NCBI GenBank assembly: GCA_014529385.2
Contig: CM043942.1
Location: 34,019,969-34,083,968 of the forward strand
Reading direction: 5' to 3'
Length of the DNA: 64,000 nucleotides
Source of the DNA: Adiantum capillus-veneris
Lineage: Eukaryota; Streptophyta; Polypodiopsida; Polypodiales; Pteridaceae
The notes under the pieces were generated by a model that did no database searches, was not told where the DNA came from, and saw nothing but the letters and a program-made list of their open reading frames with translations. Below are positions 54,900 to 64,000 of this stretch, one piece after another. The position numbers were made by a program, and so were the translations under genes. The stretch's first letter is position 1. Every line of letters begins with the position of its first letter.

Positions 54900-56968
54900 A
54901 TGGCTAGCAAGCAATATTTGGATGCTGATTTTGATGAGAAAAGTGATGAAGAAGAGTCCACAAGTGAAGAAGAAGACAATGGGGATGATGGCAGTGAAGT
55001 GGAAGATAGCAACGATAGTGATCTAGATGTTTCCTCCTTGTTTCTTGAAGAAGAGCATGATGAGAAACAAAGATTTCTTGGCCTTATGGAGAATGAGGAT
55101 ATCTCTGGTCCTTATGAGCAAATTGAAGAGCTGATGCAACCCAAAGTTCAACCTAATGTCAAACAGGAGCTGATACAAGGTATGTTGTCTCCCGACTTGA
55201 CTAGTCATGAGAAGGGTGAGTACCTACATATGATACAACAATTTCCCCATTTATTCATCACTTCTTATGAGGAAATTAGAGGCTTTAAGGGAGAGGAAAT
55301 CCACATTCCAATCAAGGAAGGAGCTCAGCCCGTACGCCAAAAGTTTAGGAGAATGGGACAGGTACAACTTAATGCTTTAAAGGAAGAGGTAGACAAGCTT
55401 CTTGAAGTAGGTTTCATATGTCCTGTGAACACTGCAGAATGGGTAGTCCTGTTGTTGTTACACCCAAGAAGGATGGAAAGTGGAGGATATGTGTTGATTT
55501 TAAGCCTCTAAACGCAGCCATGAAGAGGGATCCATACCCTCTTCCTTTCATATATGACATACTTGATTCTATTGCAGGGCATGAGAGGTATAGCGTATGT
55601 GATGGATTCTCTGGATATTTTCAGCTCACCTTGGCTTTGGAAGATCTAAATAAGACCACATTTATCACTCCATGGGGATGCTTTTGTTATTGTGTGCTTC
55701 CTTTTGGTCTTATGAATGGATGTGCGTGGTATCAAAAGCGCGTCAACAAGGTGTTCTCTCCCTTTCTTGGCAAGTTTGTGAAGGATCTTATTGATGACTT
55801 TTGTGTTTATAGCTCTAGAAAGGATCATTGTGCAAAGCTTGGGATAGCATTGAAGCAATATGATGAAAACGGAGGTCAACTCAACCCAAAGAAGTGTCAT
55901 CTTGCTCAACCAAGAGTGAAGTTTTTGGGGCATATGATCTCAGAGAATGGGATTGAAGCGGATCCTGACAAAGTGAAGGCTTTGGTGCTCCTCCCATCAC
56001 CTAAAGATACAAAGCAACTTTCTACTTTTATTCAAAAGGTGAAGTATATGGCAAGATTCATTCCTTTGTCCTCTCAACTTCTTTATCCTCTACAACAAGT
56101 AGCAAGGTTGGATCCTCTACAATGGACAAATGAATGTGAAGAGGTTTTTCAAGGCATCAAAGAGGTTCTTGGTTCTCTTCCTGCTATGCAAGCTCCTAAT
56201 TGGGATAAGGAGTTTTATGTGAATCCATCAGTAGGTGAGGATGCTATTGGAGCTATGCTTCTTCAACGAGGTAACGATTCCCACTACATGAAGCCTATCT
56301 ATTGTGCTAGCAAGGTGAAGCTAGAGGTGGAAAGAGGCTATACTGAGGTGGAGCTCATTATGGTGAGTGTGATTTATGCATGTAGAAGGTTAAGGCACTA
56401 CCTTCTACCTAAACCATTCACATTCCTCACTAGCTACACTCTTCTACCTCAATTGGTGAATAACCCTACTTTGTCAAAGAGGCTCATGAAGTGGATTGTG
56501 GAGCTACAGGAATTCCAATTCTCTTTTCTTGTTGAGGAGAGTACAAGGGCTACATTGGCTGATTTTCTTACCTATAAGGAAAGCCCTCTTCTTCTTAAAG
56601 AGGATGCAGTGAAGAAGCAATACATGGAAGCTCCTAACATAGACAATGCCTATCTATTGTTTTTTGATGGCTCTTACAGGAAAGCGCATGGTGAAGCTTC
56701 AGGAGGTGTGGTATTTTATGATCCTCAAGGTGCTTTGGTAACTAAAAGGAGTTTGAAGATTACAACAAAAAGCAACAATGAAGCTGAGTATGCTACCTTG
56801 GAGAAAGGTCTCAACCTTTGCCTTGAGCTTGGCATCCGTCGTGTGAGGGTAAGAGGTGATGCTCTTTTGGTGGTTAAGCAAGTACTTGGGGTGTGGCAAA
56901 GTAAGAATCCAAGGCTGAAAAATATGTGTTTTCAAGTGAAGAATCTGCATAAGCATTTTGAAGCTTAG
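54900..56968 (+). pseudogene. Tat-like reverse transcriptase, RNase H and additional RNase H
   Basis: An acidic leader (54900-55060, EEESTSEEEDNGDD) precedes RT: IPIKEGAQPVRQKFRRM, then in a second overlapping frame from 55418 VVTPKKDGKWRICVDFKPLN, YSVCDGFSGYFQLTL, LPFGLMNGCAWYQKRV and the catalytic FVKDLIDDFCVYS (DD intact). A degenerate first RNase H follows (YTEVELIMVSVIYACRRLRHYLL), then a second RNase-H-like domain LLFFDGSYRKAHGEASGGVVFYD ... NNEAEYATLEKGLNLCLELGIRRVRVRGD, whose D, E and D positions are retained. 516 codons are open from 55418. Confidence 0.9.
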
Positions 56969-57239
56969 AGTTTAAGGCATGTGGATAGGTCTCAAAATGA
57001 AGAAGCACATGGTGCAGCACAAGCTTCAATTGGGCAATTGTATGTGATAAGGGCTGATTCTCCTCTTTATTTGGGAAGGGAAGATTTTTAGAGGGAGGAA
57101 GAGTTTCTACAAATAGGTATGCTTCCATCAGGGTTGGAGAAGCCAAAAAAGTACGCCTTCCTACGTCGTGCCAAAAGGTATGTGCTACTTGGTGATGCCT
57201 TGTATATGAAGGGGGACTGATCTTGTGATGAGAAAAGTG

Positions 57240-58377
57240 AATTGGAAAGAGGAAATTTACAGAATTTGAGAGGAGAATCATGAGGGTTCTTATGGTGGTC
57301 ACTTTGCTTCAAAGATCACTTTGCATAAAGTCTTGCAGGAGGGTTATGTGTGGCCAAGTGTTCAACGTGATGTTCATCATTGGTGCAAGTATTGTAAAGA
57401 GTGTCAAAGCATGGCAAATAGGGTTCTCAAATCAAAAATTAGAGGCACCATTGTGGCTTATGATGTGTTTGAGAAGTAGGGTATTGATGCAATAGGTCCT
57501 CTAGCTATGACAGCTAGAGGCAAATATTACATACTTACTGCTATTGACTATCTATCCAGGTGGGCCGAAGCCAAAGCTGTTAAGCACATCACGAGTAAAG
57601 ATGTTTCCTTATTTATATATGAAGATATTTGCTGCAAATTTGGCATGCCATTGGAGTTAATTTCTGACAAGGGTCCAGGTTTCAGGTGCCAGTTGGTGGA
57701 TTATGTATGTGAGAAGCTTCATGTGCTGCATGAATGAAAGGTTTAATGGAGAGCTCATAAGGATGCTTACAAACATGACAATAAACAACGTGAATACTTG
57801 GGATTTAGAGCTACCTTGTGCTCTATGGGCGTATAGGACTGCCATCAAATTAGGTACTGGTTTTTCTCCCTTCCATCTAGTTTTTGGCAAAGAGGCTTTA
57901 CTTCCTATTGAGATGGAGATACCAGCCTTGAAGATGATGCTAAAGCTTGAAGAAGAGCCCAATGATGCATTCAAGGAAAGAATTTTATATTTGCAATGTG
58001 TACAATTGGATAGGGTGTTAGCTTTTCAGCATTATGAGTAGGTCTTGAAGAAGAATCAAGCAAAAGCAAATGAGAAGGTAAAGAACAAGGACATCAAGAA
58101 GGGTGACATGGTGCTTAGTTACAATAGTAATCTTCATAGCACTTTTCAAAAGAAATTTCAAATCAAGTGGCAAGGTCCTTTCTTCGTCTTAAACAGGTTT
58201 CCAAATGGCACATATCAGCTTGCTGACTTGGATGGTACCCCACATAAAGCACGTGTGAATGGCTACAGGTTGAAGAAATATATTGCAAGGTTGATGACTG
58301 TGATTGAGGATGAGCCTTCTTTTGAAGAATTTTTTGATCATGCTTCTAATGATGAAGATGAAGTCAAGACTCCATGA
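57240..58377 (+). pseudogene. Tat-like integrase
   Basis: Zinc finger WCKYCKECQS (about 57385). Core: GIDAIGPLAMTARGKYYILTAIDYLSRWAEAKAV (first Asp) and PLELISDKGPGFRCQLVDYVCEKLHV. Part of the region preceding the catalytic Glu is deleted near 57725, after which ERFNGELIRMLTNM, LWAYRTAIKLGTGFSPFHLVFGKEALLPIE and the C-terminal KWQGPFFVLNRFPNGTYQLADLDGTPHKARVNGYRLKKY follow. Stops near 57060, 57220, 57478 and 58040. Confidence 0.88.
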
Positions 58378-58408
58378 ATGATCTAGCAGGCTGGGGTGTG
58401 GCAAACTA

Positions 58409-59295
58409 TGTTGGGCGCATTTCTGACACCCCGTTTTTTGTAAATTTGTACATATGGACATGACACCCGATGTCAAAAGGGCGTGTGGGCTTTCTTTTTG
58501 TGGGTTTTTTAGCTTGCTTTAGCAAGCACATGTACATGCACTGCAAGTCGCTAGTAAAGTGACAGCTGTCGGGCTACTGTAAGTGCCCGTGGGTGAGTTT
58601 TTTGAAGTGAGCCTTGTATATAACTTAAACTCATGTACAAACTAAAAACGTTCAGCCAAATTTCATAAATTTGCAGGTTTGTGGTCGTTTGGGCTTCTCA
58701 ATGCTTTCTGATGCAGTTTTTTGCCCCGACTAGTCGTGCTGGGACAGCTTTCTGTTGGTGTCAATTTTGCTCATGGCGGAGTATGGAATCAATTTTGGTC
58801 ATCTTCTGATTTCTCGCCAGTCATTTTTCAAGCTTTAAAGTGCCCCAATTGGAGTTGTGCTCTTCAGATTACGACTAGTTCTCTACAGGGTTATGGCTAT
58901 GGCAGCCTGGTGGCAAATTGTGTGTAGACAAATTCGGAGGGCATGTATCTATGAATTGTGGAATTGATGTTGAAGTTCTGGGTTTGTGATGTTTGATTGT
59001 GGAAGGAGAGGCTCTTGTCTTCATATGCATTGGTTGACGTGTGCTGTAAATCCGTGCTTTGACAGGGTTTTGCTCCTATGTGACATAGTCTCTTGGGTGG
59101 GCAACGGCCAGTAAATTCCTATGTGACATAGTCTCTTGGGTTGGCAACGGCCAGTAAATTCCCAAGGGGACTACTCCTATTGGACTTGTGGTGTTTCAAA
59201 AGGATTTTGCAAAGCTTTTGGTGTCTTGTAATTCTCTTTCAACACTCTTGGGTGACATCGCTATAGAGTTGTTTCAGTTTGCTTGTTTCCCAACA
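58409..59295 (+). repeat. Tat-like 3' LTR (887 bp)
   Basis: Matches the 5' LTR. It is longer because the phrase cctatgtgacatagtctctt ... acggccagtaaatt is duplicated (about 59076-59160), and lacks about 17 bp near 58730. Confidence 0.93.
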
Positions 59296-59367
59296 CCGCT
59301 AAGTAAGATTGACTAATGACTAAGGCTTTATCGCTTCTACCTCATAGTCATGGACGACTATGATTTC

Positions 59368-59380
59368 AAGAGAGAGGTAA
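59368..59380 (+). promoter_or_regulatory. Chromovirus polypurine tract
   Basis: AAGAGAGAGGTAA immediately before the TGTCAT start of the 3' LTR. Confidence 0.8.
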
Positions 59381-61281
59381 TGTCATAAAATATAATATCT
59401 AACCAACCCAAATGATTTTCTCATATTAAACTGATCACTTAATGTGGAAGAAAAGTGGGAACAAGGGTTAAGATATAGACATGTGCTTATAGATCTATTC
59501 TCGAAACGGGGCCAATGGTAAAGGGGGCCCAAATGAGACATGGTCTATCAAAGAGCAAAGATAACCAATGGAGCATAAGACCTCAGGGCTAGCTTCATTG
59601 AAGACCTCCAATAGTTAGTGTAAAAGTCCTTTGACCTTAGGTGAGCTAGGGCTGAGCTTGAGGTGGGAACCCGACCCAATGTTGAGGTGCTTGAGGTAGG
59701 AACCCGGCCCAATCTTAAGGTGGTTGAGGTGCTTGATGAGTGAGGTGCTAGAGGTGCTTGATGAGTGAGGTGGTTGAGATGCTTGAGGTGCTTGACATGC
59801 TTGAGATTCTAGGGCTGTACTTGAGGTGAGAACCCAACCCAAGCTTGAAGTGCTTAAGGGCCAAGATTGTGGTGGGAACTGGGCCTAGGCTTGAGGGGCT
59901 TGAGGTGTTAAAAGTCAAATATCTAATCCCTACAATGAGGGGGCAATCCTTACATGAGGGGGGATGAGAGAGAACACGCACACACACTCACACAAGGCAT
60001 GCCTAGTACAAAGAAAGCAAAGGGGACACTTGTCAAGTTTTTGCTCATGTTGCCCTCATGGTGTGCCGGAAGCTTATAGGCTGGCCATCCAAGGGGTCCA
60101 ATGATAATTTAGGAGATTTAACTAATTTATTTTGCATTTATCGTCCTCTCTCGCAAAGGGAAAACTTGGGAGACACTTGTCCGAAGGCTACCCTTGTTGC
60201 TTGGTATGACTCTTGCTTATGATTGGCTAGGCCTGGAGGGGTCCAATGAGCTTTAAGCATGAGCTACAAGGGGGGTCGATCAAAGCAAGCTTGGGGGTTG
60301 ATTAGGGGGTATACTCTCCCACACACACTCACACACACTCTCATTAGGCAATGTGCAAAGTGCAAAGTGCAAGAGCTCCCTCTCCTTCTCCTAGCAAGTA
60401 GAGGTTGAGAGCCTATATCAACACTCTTGTCTATGGAGTGCAAATCCAAACAAGAGCCATGCTTCAATGACTCTTGCTTATGATTGGCTAGGCCTGGAGG
60501 GGTCCAATGAGCTTTAAGCATGAGCTACAAGGGGGGTCGATCAAAGCAAGCTTGGGGGTTGATTAGGGGGTATACTCTCCCACACACACTCACACACACT
60601 CTCATTAGGCAATGTGCAAAGTGCAAAGTGCAAGAGCTCCCTCTCCTTCTCCAAGCAAGTAGAGGTTCAGAGCCTATATCAACACTCTTGTCTATGGAGT
60701 GCAAATCCAACCAAGATCCATGCTTCAATGCTTAAGCTTGCCATCTTCCCCTTATTCATTACTATGCTATTATGTATGCTAGCAAGAAGAGTTATGATAA
60801 GTGAGGAGCTAATTATTTCTCCTATGAAATGTTTCTTCTTCCTCTTCCCTACCCTCATTCCCTGCTAGCTCTCTCCACCTTTGAAGGTGTTTGAGGTCTT
60901 GGGACTGACGCTTGGGATAGTTAAAGCTTTCTTCAAAGTTTATGTTATGCTTGTGATGCATGAAGCTTTCCATCTTCATTGCATCACTTAGGTCACAATG
61001 AACACAAAAATTGTATTGTAACAAGCCTCTCTTAATGGGAGAAATAATAATACAAATGCCTATTGGAGGGGGGACCGGCTCCACCTAAATCCGGTCTTCA
61101 ACTATTGTCATGTTCTCTAAATTCTCTCCTGCAAAAGTATTGTGCATGCCAAGTTAACTAATTGCTATGTCTATTTGGTTATCTTCAATTATGCTCACCA
61201 ACTATGCTCACAAAGTAATCCCTCAAAAGTATTCTCATTAATTTCCGCTACTCTCAAGTTAAATAGGCCAATTCCATTACA
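59381..61281 (+). repeat. Chromovirus 3' LTR (1901 bp) with internal duplication
   Basis: Matches 39515-41128. The excess length is a tandem duplication of about 261 bp (60208-60468 and 60469-60729, each starting gactcttgcttatgattggc). Ends CCATTACA, then the CTTCT target copy. Confidence 0.93.
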
Positions 61282-61720
61282 CTTCTCGGCCTATGGAAAT
61301 TAGAAGATGGTTGCTATATGTGAAAAGCCTCTTAGGGCATGCAAGGCAAGTTGAGAAGTGAAGGCTTTGTGGTTACTGAAAAAAAAAGGAAATTGGATGT
61401 GTGGCTTGACTTGAGTGCATGAGGAGGGCCAAAAAGTTCTATTCTATAAAGTTTTTACAAAACTCATTTTTTTCTAAGAAGGGATTTAAGTGAACATTTT
61501 TGCATCTCACGCACGTAGGCTAATTCTGCACCATTTGGGAGATACTTGAGTTTTTCGTAACCGGTTGCGTTTTTAGGCTCCGGGTAGGATAGAGACAAAG
61601 CTATGAAAGAGCCTTTTTGTGTATGCTCCACCATATCCAATCACTTGGGAAAGAAGCAAACTTCAATTTCATTGTCTCTGGTGTTGTCTTCCCTATCCCT
61701 TCTTCTCTTCTCTTCTCTTG
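61282..61720 (+). pseudogene. LINE-B, continuation of ORF2 endonuclease
   Basis: After the CTTCT repeat the frame continues RPMEIRRWLLY, which matches RPIEIKKWLLN of LINE-A immediately after its GLIDPS. Weaker similarity to an endonuclease (FVYAPPYPITWERSKL, about 61612-61650) follows. It then decays. No RT seen. Confidence 0.65.
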
Positions 61721-62469
61721 TGCAAAGATGTCGGAGTGTGTAAATTGTGTGTGAGCCCCCCATGCCATGTGTGTGCAAAGAGAGAGGTGTTATGTGTGTG
61801 GTTGAGAATCTAGAAACGACTATGATGGTTGTGATGCAATAAGTTGTGCTTTTGTGTGTGATTGTGGGTTTGGGTGTGTGTAGACGAGTGTTTGTAGTGA
61901 AGTTTTACTGTTTGATGTATTTTTTCAAGAGGATCATGGTGCTCTGATTCCACCTGAAGTAAAGAGAGGTGTGTTGTCAAGTATGTTTTCTTTTCCCGCC
62001 TTCCATCTTCTGGTGCCCTCGATTTAAGCGTTTCTAAGAGCAGATTTGATTTTCATATGCGTTCTTGGAATTGATGTATATTATTTGTGGTTTCAAAGAT
62101 TGATTTTCTCTGGTTGCCTATGTGTATTCGTTGATGGCTTCTCAAAAGACAGATCTTAGATACAATTTTTACATGCACAGGGACAGTCATAGGTTCTCAA
62201 ATCTACGAGTATATTTGGCAATGATAGCATTTATAGGTCCAATGGGAGTTTGGATGCATATGGTTTATATGTGACTAGATTGAGAGTGCTTGTTCTCTGT
62301 TGAGAGCATTTTACTCTCTGCAAGGAGCTGGTTTTGTGCCTTTGCTCACATACTCATCTCGGCACCTACTTGAGTGCATGTCTTGTGGTTTTGTTGTGAC
62401 AATTTCTTGCTTTCAATATACATTGTGTTGTAGATACTACCATTGTATGTCATTGTGGAGCCAATTTTG
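61721..62469. other. No recognisable gene
   Basis: GT-rich stretches (61740-61880) and no supported frame. May include the leader or LTR of the copia that follows, but no LTR pair or clear primer site is visible. Confidence 0.45.
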
Positions 62470-64000
62470 AATTGATTTGGCAGTCTCGGCTATTTTTGAG
62501 ACTCAATTTGGAAGAGCCTTTTTTTCCGATGATCAATGGGAGCGGAGCAGCTTGATACTTGTGCTATGGAGACCATTTTCCTACACCTTGGTGAATCCAT
62601 TTTCTTTATGATTATGGAAAAAACTACTACAAAGAAATTATGGGGGTCATTAAGATAATCTTGGGAAGGCAAGAGTGCCTCAAACAAAGGTTTTCTCATG
62701 GAAAATCTCATGCATTTGAATATGAAAGAAGGTAGCGCCATCTGTTCACACTTAAATGAGCTCGATATCTTGTTTATGGGAGTTACATCAAAGCGGCTCA
62801 ATTTTGATTATGAAATGAAAGAAATTTTTTTGCTATGTTCTTTGCCTATGCAATGGGATACTTTTAACAATGCCATCAGTAACTTTGTCCCTAAGGGAAG
62901 GCTTGTTTTAGTAATGTTACTAGTGCTAAATACTCATGGAAGATATTTGACACTAGTATCTTGACACTAGTGGGTATTGTGATGTGTATATGGAAACTAG
63001 AAGTAACCAGAAAAACAATCAAAGGAAGAGAGATCGTAGTCAGAGTTGTGGTCACTCTCAGGATTGCAAGAATTCACATAGTAAGATTCGTGGACATGAC
63101 ATGAGGAACATTGAATGCTACCATTGTCATAATAAAGGAGACATAAAAGATGATCTTTGTTTGTTGCACAAGGGTAAATCCATTGTCGTAAGTTCTACAC
63201 CTCCTATGAGTAGCGTGAAGATCAAGGAGCTCAATGTCATTGAATCTCCACATGTTGTTCTTGATGTGCTACAGTCGTCAAATATACTAGTCTTTACTTT
63301 TGATTTGAGTAGAGAGGCGTTGTTCGATCTTGATAATGTTATGCACAAAATTGGACTTTTGACTCAGGTGCCAGTTTTCATGTTACTCCTCACAAGGGCT
63401 GGCTCTCTAGTTATGCTTTCACACATGGTTAAGTTAAGTTGGATGATTCTCATTAGCTTGAGATATGCAATATTGGGGATGTGAAGTTGCATATGCACAA
63501 TAATATTGAGTTCATGTTGCGAGATGTTAGACATGTGTCAAAGCTAACTACAAGCTTGGTTTCAGTAGGACAACTTGATAATCTTGGATATACTATGTTT
63601 GGCAATGGTTCCTAGATTATTAGAAAAGGTAACTTGGTCATGTTTAAAGGCCAAGAGTCTGGCTCAGTATATTCCTTGTATGTCTCTTCTATGAAACAAA
63701 ATTATATCTATATAACCGAGTTTCCTTCTACTGAGTTGTGGCATAGCCGGCTTGGTCATATGCGTGAGAAGGGAATGAAACATTACAACAATTAGCTATA
63801 TCCTTGAGTTAAACTATTCTGATTTTAGTTTGTGTGAGCATTGCATGTATGAGATACATACTAGGCTTACCACTTTGTTATTAGATAGAGAGTTAGGGAA
63901 TACTCTAGATTTGGTGAAGCAATCTAAGTGGGCCTATGACGCATAATTCTCTAGGGGGGGCATTCGATTACTTGACTCTCATAGGTTACTCGACTCAAAA
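62470..64000 (+). pseudogene. Copia-C: degenerate Ty1/copia gag-protease-pre-integrase, cut by window end
   Basis: Gag (UBN2-like): NLMHLNMKEGSAICSHLNELDILFMGV ... LLCSLPMQWDTFNNAIS (62698-62900). Degenerate CCHC knuckle: CYHCHNKGDIKDDL, in which the last His and Cys are lost (about 63117-63160). Protease remnant about 63360-63480. Then LRDVRHVSKLTTSLVSVGQLDNLGY and gag-pre-integrase LWHSRLGHMREKGMK (about 63735-63780). Stops and frame changes are frequent. The family differs from Copia-A/B. Confidence 0.85.

Larger units (their letters stand above)
52130..59295 (+). mobile_element. Tat-like Ty3/gypsy element with dual RNase H, inserted in the chromovirus
   Basis: LTRs at 52130-52989 and 58409-59295, a primer-site-like sequence, gag, protease, RT, RNase H, a second RNase H and integrase, all plus strand. 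The second RNase-H-like domain between RNase H and integrase marks the plant Tat group. No 5-bp target duplication is recognisable (cccac at the left, ccgct at the right). Several frameshifts and a 119-bp tandem duplication make it non-functional. Confidence 0.92.
39510..61286 (+). mobile_element. Chromovirus-like Ty3/gypsy element with nested insertions
   Basis: 5' LTR 39515-41128, primer site 41130-41141, gag 43611-44303 and 48157-48560, protease-RT-RNase H-integrase 48590-51650, chromodomain-like tail 51683-51885, polypurine tract 59368-59380 and 3' LTR 59381-61281. Target duplication CTTCT is exact at 39510-39514 and 61282-61286. The footprint is 21.8 kb because a 3.84-kb element (44299-48142) and a Tat-like element (52130-59295) are inserted. 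Many stops and frameshifts are present. Confidence 0.93.

Noticed and set aside
52125-59300. Target-site duplication for the Tat-like element
   Set aside because: cccac and ccgct differ at several bases; LTR ends are clear but the duplication is lost or the element is recombinant.
61930-61975. Primer-site-like ATCAGAGCACC on the minus strand near 61945
   Set aside because: No LTR edge adjoins it and the nearby copia (62470 onward) is on the plus strand, so the match is likely chance.

Overview
This window reads as nuclear DNA of a land plant with a large, transposon-dominated genome. It holds Ty1/copia and Ty3/gypsy elements with methionine-tRNA primer sites, a gypsy element with a second (plant Tat-type) RNase H, a tRNA-derived SINE, a plant-like LINE, a Helitron, long (GA)n/(CT)n and (CA)n tracts, and fragments resembling plant polyphenol oxidase and SmB. 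A Penelope-like retroelement with a hammerhead-like motif points away from a typical angiosperm and towards a fern, lycophyte, bryophyte or conifer; that placement is inference. I see no intact host gene. Every coding region found is element-derived, broken or a fragment.

Layout. 1-2193: edge-truncated copia (Copia-A, minus strand). 2194-2905: LINE fragment (LINE-A, minus). 2906-5280: mostly unassigned, with an inverted repeat and a tRNA-like SINE remnant. 5286-13875: decayed Helitron on the minus strand (zinc-finger N-terminus, HUH Rep, Pif1 helicase), split by a 1.7-kb hAT-like element (10115-11809) and a Penelope-like element (about 11961-13570). 13880-15600: decayed protein kinase on the same strand. 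16041-16590: minisatellite. 17483-21800: complete copia (Copia-B, minus) with exact 5-bp target duplication but no gag. 21837-26195: microsatellites, duplicated polyphenol-oxidase fragments, an SmB-like C-terminal fragment and a MITE family.

26244-38219: a 12-kb element bounded by perfect 25-bp inverted repeats. A plus-strand two-exon gene encodes a transposase-like protein (DFAENY ... SDGxASQFK ... HGKGxxDG). A minus-strand multi-exon gene encodes coiled-coil, RING-like, basic and FCP1/NIF-like HAD phosphatase segments. Introns and intergenic DNA are packed with copies of a short palindromic motif (AAGTGGTG/CACCACTT), and a 163-bp near-perfect palindrome lies inside. This is the best candidate for an undescribed system. 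It carries its own 17-bp-TSD SINE.

38220-61720: a LINE (LINE-B, same family as LINE-A) split by a 21.8-kb chromovirus-like gypsy element (39515-61281, TSD CTTCT). That gypsy element is itself interrupted by a 3.84-kb TG...CA element (44299-48142, TSD GATTA) and a 7.2-kb Tat-like gypsy element (52130-59295), and carries a long inverted-repeat structure in its leader. 62470-64000: a third, unrelated degenerate copia running off the right edge.

Read as a stratigraphy, LINE-B is older than the chromovirus, which is older than the Tat and 3.84-kb insertions. The Helitron is older than the hAT-like and Penelope insertions.
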